60,801 nucleotides of DNA from NCBI GenBank assembly GCA_030430845.1, contig JAUIKE010000030.1, positions 1 to 60,801 of the forward strand, written 5' to 3'. Below the pieces are notes generated by a model. The model saw nothing but the letters and a program-made list of their open reading frames with translations, did no database searches and was not told the DNA's origin. Made by a program: the position numbers and the translations under genes. Positions within the stretch are counted from its first letter, which is position 1; each line of letters begins with the position of its first letter. Shown in pieces: positions 40,554 to 48,094 of this stretch. This DNA comes from Bacteroidia bacterium. GTDB taxonomy: Bacteria; Bacteroidota; Bacteroidia; Chitinophagales; Saprospiraceae.

Positions 40554-43496
40554 TCAGGCTGGTTTTTTCCGAAAGAAAACAATACCGCTCAAAAGCAGGA
40601 GGACACAAGCTCCTATCAACCACCAGTTATTATTGGAAGGGGTGCTAAACAGCGCCTCATCTTCTCCGATTACGATCAAATGTGCCCAGTAGGCCGGATG
40701 GCGGTAAGTTGGACTTGCTTTTTCCAGGAAATCGATCTTGGCCTGTTGCAAAGCCTGGCTTTTCGATAGCCCTTTTTTGAGATATTTATAATAATCTACG
40801 GTGATATCACGAGTGGATTTATCAGGGGCGCCCCACAGGCTGGCTACCACACTTGGCGCTCCGGCGTACATAAAAGCCCGTGACAAACTTCGGATCCCTT
40901 CCCCTGTATATAACTTTCCAAATCCTGTATTACAGGCGCTGAGCATCACCATCCTATTATTAGGTATTTGCAAACCATAGATATCACCGGCATACAGCAG
41001 ATAATCATCCTGCCGGATTTTATCCGGTGCAAAAACCAGAGCAGACTTTAATGGATTTTCGAGGTCGATCAGGCCATGCATGGCCATGTGAAGAATATTG
41101 CCATTGGCCAGGTGATTGAAAAAATTAGCCTTGGTGGCTTTCTCATTGACGAACACCTGGCCACGAAGTAAGCCCTGAATGGCTAAAACCTCGTCATCCG
41201 AATACTCCAGTTGTCCCAGGTCTCTTAATTTTAGATTTATGCCACGTCGATTGCCAATGGTATCTACATCCTTCAGTAGGTTTAAAATACTTTCGTCATA
41301 TTCCAATCCGAATCCCAGAAAGCGTTTTTCGGCCCATCGAATTCTTTGATGATCGAAGGGACGGTTTAATAACTGGCTGGTATACAGATAGCTGATTTGA
41401 AAGTTTTGCAACAGGTAATCGGAGCTGTTCGTCGAACGCTTGAGGGTTTCAAAGGAAAGACTCAACAATACATCGTCTGGTACTATGATGAGGTTGGAAA
41501 TTTCAGACGGAAGTTGTTCTAATTCGTTTTTGAGTAAAAGGTCGTACAAATCAATTCCGAGTCTATCGAAGCGGACTTGCTCCGGCTCTGTCAAGCCAAA
41601 CTTGGAGGATAAGGTCCTAAACTCGTCAACAGATCTATTAAAGCTGGAGGGTTTATCTAGCTGTTTAAAAAAGTACTGTTCCTTTGTAAGGAAAAAAACG
41701 AAGATTTTTTCTTCTCCCACGAAAAACTCAATCAGGACGCTTTTCGAATCTAGTTGGTCCTGCAAAGTTTGGGGAGAGGCTGGTTCGAGCGGGGCATATT
41801 TCAATTCAAAATAAGCGGGGTATTCTTTTTCGAAGCGATCAGTAAGCCGGTCCAATTGGTTTTTCAGGTCCAGTAAGCGGTTTTTTAGTGCTGGATCGTC
41901 TTTTCCTATTTGATCAGAAGCCGATTCGTACCAGGCAATTTCAGCTTGGTAATACTGCTTGAGCAGGTCCTCTTCTTTCTCTAATAATGAATCAGGGATG
42001 CCTGCCAGTTCTTTACTACTAAGGTTTTTAATCCCTTCCAGTAGTACAATAGCTTTATTTTTATTGGCGAATTGAAAAGCGCGATCCAAGTGGATACCTT
42101 CTTTAGTCTCCTGGTAAAGCTCGAGGCAGGAAAGGGTAGCTTGTTCGTATGCTTTTTTCCATAATTGCTGCAAATAGAATTTTGAAGCTGCTACTCTAAA
42201 TGATTGTCTGCTACGACTAATAAGTTGATCAAGGAGGTCGAAAGTCTTTACGGCCTGTGCTAATAGTTGGACCTTGGAAGCGCCTTGTTGCAGCATCCCT
42301 TTTTCATATAAATAAGATGCTTTTAAAAAGATCGGCTTAATTAATTCGGTTTGATTGGGGGCTCTTCCGTCGGTCACCTCAGGGAGATCCTGCCAGTCCT
42401 CGGGCGCACAATCAGGGCTTAATAGATGCAGTGCCCTTTGAACTTGTGTTTTAAAGGCTTCTTCCTGACCTCCGGTCAATAGCGTTTCTGCCAGGTAATA
42501 ATGCATTTTTGCAGCTACCGGGTGAAAGCTGGTTTCGTAGACTTGTTCGCATAATTGAAGAGCGGCATCCATGCTTTGGCGGGCAGTCTGGAAATTACCC
42601 AGTGTTCCTGTAGCTTTGATCAAATTGGGGTAAACGTTCAACATTCCCGAGCGATCATTTTGTGCCTGGTAAAGGCCCATGGCTTTTTCAAAAAGGAGTG
42701 CGGCGCGGCGATGTTGTCCTTTTTCCTGATAAGTAAGCCCCAGGTTATTGTAAAGCGAAGCCTGGGCACTGATTGAGGGTGCATCTTGTTGTTCCTGCCA
42801 ACCCAGAGCACTTTCATAGCTTTTGACGGCCTGCTCATAATCTCCTAGATCATGAGCAACGGTCCCTTTTAGCTCCGAAAGATAGGCGGTACTACCCTCA
42901 AGCGGAGGCCCCGAAAGATGCGCCCGAAAATGTTTCTCAGCTTGTTCCCAGCAAAAAAGTGCCTGATAGTAATCCTCTCGAATAGCTAGTAATATGCCCC
43001 ATTCGGTATAGTAGGAGGAAAGCCGCGATGCTTTTTCCTCAGTACTGATGGCCTTATTCGCCTCGACCTGTTCGACAGCAGCCTGCAAGTCATCGATCCC
43101 ATTGGTAGGTTGGCCGCTATACCGATAGATCAAGGCCCGCAAATAATGGCTATTGGCAATATCCAAATGCCCGCGAGGCAGCGCTCTTTCCCTCAATTCG
43201 ATGGCGGTCCCAATAAAGTGAAGAGCTTTTGGAAAAGAATCGGTATAGAAATAATTGACCCCTAATTTGTGGGCTACGATGGCCTGTAGGCTATCTGAGG
43301 CGTTGCGCGACAGCTCCAGCCCTTGCTGCAGTCTTTGGATAGACAGTTCAATCTGGCCATTTTTACGAAACCAATCGGCGCTGTCTACTAGTTGGAGCAC
43401 CTGGTCTGTCAAGTACTCAGTTTGGGTTTTTCCTACCATGGCTATATGTAGGAAAAACAAGACTCCAGTAAGGAAGGTTAGCTGTTTTTTCATCAT
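40554..43496 (-). CDS. Membrane-anchored TPR-CHAT caspase-like protease
   Basis: 980 residues: N-terminal signal peptide (1-24), helical TPR array (about 35-560, e.g. NNLGLTYQEKGQHRRAALLFEKAMGLYQ split over repeats), a linker, then a CHAT domain (about 590-930) and a C-terminal membrane helix (WWLIGACVLLLLSGIVFF) with a positive tail. The clan-CD dyad is intact: His807 in MAMHG and Cys855 in LSACNTG, 48 residues apart; GIRSLSRAFMYAGAPSVVASLW and the C-terminal HPAYWAHLIVIG are also typical. Topology places the TPRs and protease in the periplasm. It starts 10 bases after the S8 protease gene and shares its promoter, so substrate cleavage may feed the sigma/TPR pair opposite. Target unknown. 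Confidence 0.9.
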   Translation of the reverse strand: MMKKQLTFLTGVLFFLHIAMVGKTQTEYLTDQVLQLVDSADWFRKNGQIELSIQRLQQGLELSRNASDSLQAIVAHKLGVNYFYTDSFPKALHFIGTAIELRERALPRGHLDIANSHYLRALIYRYSGQPTNGIDDLQAAVEQVEANKAISTEEKASRLSSYYTEWGILLAIREDYYQALFCWEQAEKHFRAHLSGPPLEGSTAYLSELKGTVAHDLGDYEQAVKSYESALGWQEQQDAPSISAQASLYNNLGLTYQEKGQHRRAALLFEKAMGLYQAQNDRSGMLNVYPNLIKATGTLGNFQTARQSMDAALQLCEQVYETSFHPVAAKMHYYLAETLLTGGQEEAFKTQVQRALHLLSPDCAPEDWQDLPEVTDGRAPNQTELIKPIFLKASYLYEKGMLQQGASKVQLLAQAVKTFDLLDQLISRSRQSFRVAASKFYLQQLWKKAYEQATLSCLELYQETKEGIHLDRAFQFANKNKAIVLLEGIKNLSSKELAGIPDSLLEKEEDLLKQYYQAEIAWYESASDQIGKDDPALKNRLLDLKNQLDRLTDRFEKEYPAYFELKYAPLEPASPQTLQDQLDSKSVLIEFFVGEEKIFVFFLTKEQYFFKQLDKPSSFNRSVDEFRTLSSKFGLTEPEQVRFDRLGIDLYDLLLKNELEQLPSEISNLIIVPDDVLLSLSFETLKRSTNSSDYLLQNFQISYLYTSQLLNRPFDHQRIRWAEKRFLGFGLEYDESILNLLKDVDTIGNRRGINLKLRDLGQLEYSDDEVLAIQGLLRGQVFVNEKATKANFFNHLANGNILHMAMHGLIDLENPLKSALVFAPDKIRQDDYLLYAGDIYGLQIPNNRMVMLSACNTGFGKLYTGEGIRSLSRAFMYAGAPSVVASLWGAPDKSTRDITVDYYKYLKKGLSKSQALQQAKIDFLEKASPTYRHPAYWAHLIVIGEDEALFSTPSNNNWWLIGACVLLLLSGIVFFRKKPA

Positions 43497-43506
43497 TATA
43501 GAGTGC

Positions 43507-45063
43507 TTAGTGCTTTACAATCCGGAAGTTTTTCAGGCCAGGAGAGGAAAGATAATAAATTCCAGAACTAAGACCATTCAGATCTATTGGGATTTGATTA
43601 ATTCCTTTGACGAGATTTTCACGGAAAGACCGGATCCGGCGACCGTTCATGTCGAACAGATTTATTTGTACGGCGTGTTGTACTGAAGCTTCCATACGAA
43701 GTACTGTGTTTCCTCTTGTCGGATTAGGGTAAACCATATTGGGTGATATTTGTCCTAAATCCTGAGATGAAGGTATAGTGGGAAAGTCAGTAGGATTGCA
43801 GGCTCCGGATAGATACTGACTCAACAAGGCTTCTGCAGTCAAAATTCCTCCAGAGATGGTTAGGTTAGATAGATAGTCATTTGTAATGACACCATTGAGT
43901 AAGCTACATTGAATGACATCGGTATTGGAGTTGGAATTCATGCTGAAGAGTGCGGCGGCGAAAGCCGTTGTGATGGCAGCTGAATAAGAAGATCCGCTGG
44001 CTAGCACCCACTCACTATTAAGGGTTGGACATAAAATATCGGTACCTGGTACGGCCAGGTGTACCGTAGTCGGACCAAAGTTGCTGAACTTAGCCAGACT
44101 GTCGAGGCAGTTGGATGCCGCAACTACCACCTTTTTACTTACCGGAACATTTGCAGGGTAAAAATTAATGGTATCCAGGGATTCAGAGCTATTGCCTGCT
44201 GCAATGATTGCCAGAATATCATTGGCTTCGAGGGCCAGCATGGCTTTGTTAACGAGGTCCACGGTTTCGTGATCCAGAGGGTCAGGGTAAAAGCCAAGGC
44301 TCAAATTAACCACATCTGCTCCGTCATTGGCTGTTTTGTAAATGGCTTGTAAAAGGCCAAATAGGGTACCCCGGCCATTTTTATCGATCACTTTATAGGG
44401 AACAAAATTAGCAGAGGGAACTTCCCAGGCCGTAAGGGTACCCATAATAGCGCCCATTATCTGAGTGCCATGGCCATGCTTGTCGACGGGGATAAAAGGA
44501 ATAGAGTCTACAAAGTTATTAGCTATTGAGAGCTCGATATTAAATTGAGAATATAACTCATGCATGGTATAGTGATCCACACCACTATCGATGATGGCAA
44601 TTTTGGGTTGATGATTAGAGCTGACAGGCAGGCCCGGTGTAAAGTCTGGGCAGTACGGAGCAGGCGTGTATTTTTCAAGCTCAAAATGATTGAGTATGTC
44701 TGAAAGTGGGGCTGGACCATCCAACACATAATTCAATCCAAATTCATTGACATCGGGCTTGTTACCATAAGTATGGTTGAGGATATCAATAATATTTTTC
44801 AGCGGGGCTACACCTTTTTCATCAGATCGAATGGGAAAAGAAGGGATCTTCCAAAGTTCTAGTTGGGCTAATTTATCTTCCTTAATGATTTGGGCTCCGA
44901 TAAATTCCTGGAATTCCCTTAAGGCCTCTAACTCGGTTGTCTGGCTAAGGTCTACGATTAACTCATCAGGGATGTAGGAGCGTTTTTGTGCAGTAGCCGT
45001 ATTGATAAATAAGAACAGATGAAGGAATAGTACTAACGAACAGTTTGTAATTGTTGCTTTCAT
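43507..45063 (-). CDS. S8 subtilisin-like protease with T9SS sorting domain
   Basis: Secreted serine protease of 518 residues: signal peptide (1-25), propeptide-like region (about 30-135, with SYIPDELIVDLSQ), catalytic domain with Asp159 (AIIDSGVD), His198 (KHGHGT), oxyanion Asn291 (AAGNS) and Ser359 (ASGSSYSA, replacing the usual G-T-S), then a C-terminal type A sorting domain beginning MVYPNPTRG that directs secretion through T9SS. First gene of an operon with the CHAT protein (10-base gap). The motif TGTCACAC-N14-CCTTATA lies on its strand at 45129-45101, about 38 bases before the ATG. Confidence 0.92.
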   Translation of the reverse strand: MKATITNCSLVLFLHLFLFINTATAQKRSYIPDELIVDLSQTTELEALREFQEFIGAQIIKEDKLAQLELWKIPSFPIRSDEKGVAPLKNIIDILNHTYGNKPDVNEFGLNYVLDGPAPLSDILNHFELEKYTPAPYCPDFTPGLPVSSNHQPKIAIIDSGVDHYTMHELYSQFNIELSIANNFVDSIPFIPVDKHGHGTQIMGAIMGTLTAWEVPSANFVPYKVIDKNGRGTLFGLLQAIYKTANDGADVVNLSLGFYPDPLDHETVDLVNKAMLALEANDILAIIAAGNSSESLDTINFYPANVPVSKKVVVAASNCLDSLAKFSNFGPTTVHLAVPGTDILCPTLNSEWVLASGSSYSAAITTAFAAALFSMNSNSNTDVIQCSLLNGVITNDYLSNLTISGGILTAEALLSQYLSGACNPTDFPTIPSSQDLGQISPNMVYPNPTRGNTVLRMEASVQHAVQINLFDMNGRRIRSFRENLVKGINQIPIDLNGLSSGIYYLSSPGLKNFRIVKH

Positions 45064-45100
45064 GGCGTGCTCTAATTTTGATAGTAGTTTATTTTCCCCT

Positions 45101-45129
45101 TATAAGGCATTAGAATCGAATGTGTGACA
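45101..45129 (-). promoter_or_regulatory. ECF-type promoter motif, S8-CHAT operon
   Basis: Minus-strand TGTCACAC (45129-45122), 14 bases, CCTTATA (45107-45101). The right half continues AAGGGG, making CCTTATAAGG. Identical elements with identical spacing precede three other transcription units in this region. Distance to the S8 ATG (45063) leaves a 5' UTR of about 30 bases. Confidence 0.8.
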
Positions 45130-45149
45130 ACAAGAAGATAACTTTTTTA

Positions 45150-45361
45150 CAAAAAAAGGCATAACTCCGGAAGAGTTATGCCCAAATAGCAACAATTTGC
45201 ACTGTTCCAGTGCATCTACAATCTCATTGCTTCATTTGGTGGTATAGCCCGGCATATCATTTTACAATAAGATTAACTTTTTAGTAGAAAGACAAAACCT
45301 GATAAATCTGGTTTTTTGAAGTTTTACGAATTAGATAAGGTCCTGCTACCTACTACTTCTC
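45150..45361 (-). ncRNA. Candidate sigma-dependent small RNA (~210 nt)
   Basis: Starts just after a promoter motif (45396-45368) and ends at an intrinsic terminator (45182-45151), so transcription to the left should yield a discrete RNA of about 210 nt with no gene in it; the longest frame inside is 14 codons. Near the 3' end there is a stem GCACTG-ttc-CAGTGC (minus-strand form; plus 45199-45213) in front of the terminator, giving the two-stem 3' end typical of trans-acting small RNAs, and a weaker AAAACC/GGTTTT stem near 45295-45316. It is not antisense to a coding region: it lies in the divergent spacer between S8 and sigma genes. The S8 promoter is downstream of the terminator. Confidence 0.6.
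45151..45182 (-). terminator. Intrinsic terminator of the candidate small RNA
   Basis: On the minus strand GGCATAACTC (45182-45173), loop TTCCG, GAGTTATGCC (45167-45158), then a run of seven T (45157-45151). It lies upstream of the S8 promoter, so it does not terminate any gene visible on this strand; it fits only a transcript begun at 45396-45368. Confidence 0.8.
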
Positions 45362-45367
45362 AAGAGC

Positions 45368-45396
45368 TATAAGGCAGGAAATGGGCAGGTGTGACA
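45368..45396 (-). promoter_or_regulatory. ECF-type promoter motif, candidate small RNA
   Basis: Minus-strand TGTCACAC (45396-45389), 14 bases, CCTTATA (45374-45368), followed by GCT. Faces left, into the 210-base gene-free stretch that ends at the terminator 45182-45151. Its -35-like half lies 27 bases from the -35-like half of the oppositely facing sigma-gene promoter. Confidence 0.75.
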
Positions 45397-45423
45397 ATTC
45401 TTTTGAAAAAACCATCCTTTTTT

Positions 45424-45452
45424 TGTCACACATCAATGAACATTACCTTATA
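45424..45452 (+). promoter_or_regulatory. ECF-type promoter motif, sigma factor-TPR operon
   Basis: Plus-strand TGTCACAC (45424-45431), 14 bases, CCTTATA (45446-45452), GGG after it. It lies 21 bases before the ATG at 45474, which decides the sigma-gene start: the longer frame beginning at 45381 would start upstream of its own promoter. Confidence 0.8.
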
Positions 45453-45473
45453 GGGATAGAAATATCAAAGAAT

Positions 45474-46292
45474 ATGGCCTCTCAACAATTTTTACTAAGT
45501 AAGGGAAATAGGATTCATGAAATGGCTGTCCCGCTAAGGTCGGCCATCAGCTTGAGGGAAAAGATTTTGGAATATGTGACAGCTAAATGGAGTATGACCG
45601 TGGACATGGCAGAAGAGTTGTCCCAAAACATTCTGGAAGAAGTACAAAAAGAGCTGCCTGAATTAAAAATGCAGGCTACGAAGGAAATCTGGCCTAGAGT
45701 TGTTAATATTGTTGAACGAGAATACGACAAATTAAGAACTTCGATGAGCAAAAATTTTGGCCTGACCGAATCTTCCTTCCAACAAATGACAGAAGCCCTT
45801 CGGCACGGGGATCGCTCTATTTTTGAGCAAACCTTCCTCACTCATTTTGGCGATTGTATGCAGTATCTCAAGTCGACCTATCGGGCCTCCCATGAAGATG
45901 CTTATGATGCCACCATGGATGCTATGCTGGAATTTTGCAAGAGATTGGAAAGCGGGAAAATAAGCTTTGGCAACCTTCGGTTTCTGTTTACACGTATGGC
46001 CGGCCAAATCTATTTCCGGCAACAAAAAAAGCAGTGGCCTTCAGAAGAATTGGATCAGGACATCCCTGTGCCTGAAGAAAACACTTATTCCAAAGAGGAA
46101 TTAATGATACTCGAAAAGGTAGTCGATGAATTATGTACGGATTGTAAGGAGATTATCAAGGCTTTTTATTATCACGATATCTCGCTAAAAGACCTGGCTG
46201 AACGCTATCAGAAAAGTAGTGCAGCACTGAGAAAGCAGAAGCAGCGATGTGTAGAAAAGCTCAGGACTTTATTCAAAAAATATTCTCAATAA
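45474..46292 (+). CDS. ECF-like RNA polymerase sigma factor with N-terminal extension
   Basis: Sigma-70-family transcription factor of 272 residues from ATG 45474, chosen because the promoter motif at 45424-45452 lies inside a possible longer frame (from 45381). Residues 1-85 are an unusual N-terminal extension; region 2 spans about 90-170 (IFEQTFLTHFGDCMQYLKS, then ASHEDAYDATMDAMLEF, then a region 2.4-like FLFTRMAGQIYFR); region 4 spans about 215-270 with helix-turn-helix LKDLAERYQKSSAALRKQKQRCVEKL. Region 3 is missing, as in ECF sigma factors. It precedes a membrane TPR gene by 16 bases, the layout of sigma/anti-sigma pairs, and carries the shared promoter motif, suggesting autoregulation. 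Confidence 0.85.
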   Translation: MASQQFLLSKGNRIHEMAVPLRSAISLREKILEYVTAKWSMTVDMAEELSQNILEEVQKELPELKMQATKEIWPRVVNIVEREYDKLRTSMSKNFGLTESSFQQMTEALRHGDRSIFEQTFLTHFGDCMQYLKSTYRASHEDAYDATMDAMLEFCKRLESGKISFGNLRFLFTRMAGQIYFRQQKKQWPSEELDQDIPVPEENTYSKEELMILEKVVDELCTDCKEIIKAFYYHDISLKDLAERYQKSSAALRKQKQRCVEKLRTLFKKYSQ

Positions 46293-46308
46293 TATCAACT
46301 CCCAGATC

Positions 46309-46995
46309 ATGAGTAAGTGGAAAAAATTTACAGACGGACAGCTTTCAGAGCAAGAGGCTAATGCTTTTTTACGAAAAAATATGACAAAGGCATTTGATGA
46401 GGCACAAAAGAAAGAATGGAACGCCCGACTGTCAGAACAATATGGAATTCGCCGGAATCCTCCTAAACGAAAGCTTAGGAGTCTCATTTATATTGGTGCT
46501 TTGGCCGCGGCTGTAGCCCTGTTTTTATTAGCTTACCCGCACTTATTCTCCCAGCCTTCCGGCTTAGAGCAACAATTAGAATTGGCCCTCGCAGAGCCTT
46601 TTCCCAATTATCTGACCCGGAAAGGCGAAGTCGAGCAAACGGAAGCCCTTCGCCTGCAAATGGCAGAGGCTTACAACGCCAAAAAGTATGAACAAACTAT
46701 TATCATCGGACAACAACTGCTGGAATCTTCAACTCCAATAACGGAAGTCTTTTTCTTTTTAGGCTTAAGTCATCTTTATCAAAATGATTATTCCACTGCT
46801 GTTGAAGTACTGGACAGTGCCCGTTTAGCGAGCGAACGAGACGGGCGTTTTCAGGAAGAGATCGACTGGTTTCTGGCCCTGGCCTATGTGAAAAATAAGG
46901 ATTATGTTAATGGCAAAGAATTTTTGAATAAGATCGTGAATGAGGGGCAGTGGAATGAGGAGCAGGCCCGAATGGTGTTGAAATTATTAAAATAA
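46309..46995 (+). CDS. Single-pass membrane TPR protein, candidate anti-sigma factor
   Basis: 228 residues: a charged cytoplasmic N-terminus (1-57, including DGQLSEQEANAFLRKNM), one transmembrane helix (58-77, LIYIGALAAAVALFLLAY) and a periplasmic part with TPR-like helices (about 115-225: AEAYNAKKYEQTIIIGQQLL, FFLGLSHLYQNDYSTAVEVLDSAR, LALAYVKNKDYVNGKEFLNKI). Topology follows the positive-inside rule. Being directly downstream of the sigma gene, the N-terminus is a plausible sigma-binding region and the TPRs a periplasmic sensor. No zinc-binding anti-sigma motif is seen, so the anti-sigma role is inference from position and topology. Confidence 0.82.
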   Translation: MSKWKKFTDGQLSEQEANAFLRKNMTKAFDEAQKKEWNARLSEQYGIRRNPPKRKLRSLIYIGALAAAVALFLLAYPHLFSQPSGLEQQLELALAEPFPNYLTRKGEVEQTEALRLQMAEAYNAKKYEQTIIIGQQLLESSTPITEVFFFLGLSHLYQNDYSTAVEVLDSARLASERDGRFQEEIDWFLALAYVKNKDYVNGKEFLNKIVNEGQWNEEQARMVLKLLK

Positions 46996-47028
46996 AAAGA
47001 GGGGGGGAGAAAACCTGACTTCGCAGGT

Positions 47029-47059
47029 AGGTGAGAAAGGAGTTTCCCCACCTTTTTTT
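47029..47059 (+). terminator. Terminator of the sigma-TPR operon
   Basis: Stem AGGTG-A-GAAA (47029-47038), loop GGAG, TTTC-CC-CACCT (47043-47053), then TTTTTTT to 47059. It begins 33 bases after the TPR-gene stop. An ACCTG-acttcg-CAGGT stem lies just before it. Confidence 0.7.
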
Positions 47060-47081
47060 ATAGAGTAAAATTCGCATTTGG

Positions 47082-47900
47082 TCAATTGATCAAACTTTTC
47101 CACTTTTGAAAGAGTTCCTTTTTATTGGGTAATAAAAAACTTCCTGTTTGGTCATTACCTAAAATTTCTATTTCTCCATTTCCTTCCAACCATAGTTTTC
47201 CGAGCAGCCAAGCTATAAAGGCATCTAATTGATCAGCTATGTTTTTATCTGCTTTCGACACATTCAATTCAGGAGGTATTTGATGACTATTGATCACTGG
47301 AAGATTGGATAATAAGTTGATTATCGCCTTTACTCTCCTTGCCGATTCTTCTGATTTCACTTTTCCTTTATACTTCCACTGGAATAATTCATCCTTTTCT
47401 GTATCCTTTAACCAAATCCAGATGGCCAGAGTAGGGTGTACCTCAGTGATGAAGTGGCCTGGCGAATGAGGACGGGCATGCACCTTTTTAAAAGGCAAAG
47501 ATTCCTGCTCCAAATCATAGTCACCCACTATCGGAAGGCCAAATAAGTGCCGGGTAATCGTCCAATGAGGCAGGGCAGAATAATTGCTTACATTGATACC
47601 CGGATACAGTCGGGTCTTTCCATTTGTTTCTCTAACATTATAGCCATTCTTCCGGGTGAAAAAGGCTTCAATCTCTCTTTTCACCATACTGTTAGGAGCG
47701 TTTTTTTTATCAGTATGAATAGGGGAGGCTACTGGACCGGTTAGCGGAGCATCGCAGCAAATAAGGCAGGATTTTTTTTCTGTTAGCTCTTTTAAAAAAG
47801 CTTGTAACTGTTTAATTTTTAAGGGAATGAAACTTTTGCCGTTATAAACCCAGGAAGGGCTTGAAGGATGAATGTCAAGACCTATTACCTTAATGCTCAT
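47082..47900 (-). CDS. DUF429 protein (predicted RNase H-like nuclease)
   Basis: Soluble protein of 272 residues. The start VIGLDIHPSSPSWVYNG, FITEVHPTLAIW and the distal ADQLDAFIAWLLGKLW give the Asp/Glu pattern of DUF429, a family with a predicted RNase H fold; a nuclease activity is not established. No signal peptide, so it is cytoplasmic, unlike its neighbours. It runs against the sigma-TPR operon and lies between that operon and the T9SS protein; it has no copy of the shared promoter motif that I can find, so it may be a bystander. The start ATG 47900 keeps the first motif intact. Confidence 0.75.
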   Translation of the reverse strand: MSIKVIGLDIHPSSPSWVYNGKSFIPLKIKQLQAFLKELTEKKSCLICCDAPLTGPVASPIHTDKKNAPNSMVKREIEAFFTRKNGYNVRETNGKTRLYPGINVSNYSALPHWTITRHLFGLPIVGDYDLEQESLPFKKVHARPHSPGHFITEVHPTLAIWIWLKDTEKDELFQWKYKGKVKSEESARRVKAIINLLSNLPVINSHQIPPELNVSKADKNIADQLDAFIAWLLGKLWLEGNGEIEILGNDQTGSFLLPNKKELFQKWKSLIN

Positions 47901-47980
47901 AGGAATAATTTTAGATAGGTATAACAGAGGTTGATTTTAGTTTTATACGGGAAAAAAAAGCTCTTGTTACTTTTAATCAA

Positions 47981-48014
47981 AACAAAAAAGCCCCCAGGCG
48001 GCCAGCCTGAGGGC
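47981..48014 (-). terminator. Intrinsic terminator after the 812-residue T9SS protein
   Basis: Minus strand: GCCCTCAGGC (48014-48005), loop TGGCC, GCCTGGGGGC (47999-47990), one mismatch, then TTTTTTG to about 47981. It lies 81 bases after the stop of the upstream gene on that strand. Confidence 0.75.
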
Positions 48015-48094
48015 AATATTCAAAATTAGAGCTAATCTTTTGGAGTTCCATGTTCCGTGTTTTGAGTAAGCATGGACATTCCCAATACCCAATA

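Noticed and set aside
45381..45473. Upstream extension of the sigma factor (31 extra codons)
   Set aside because: The shared promoter motif (45424-45452) lies inside it, so translation most likely starts at 45474.
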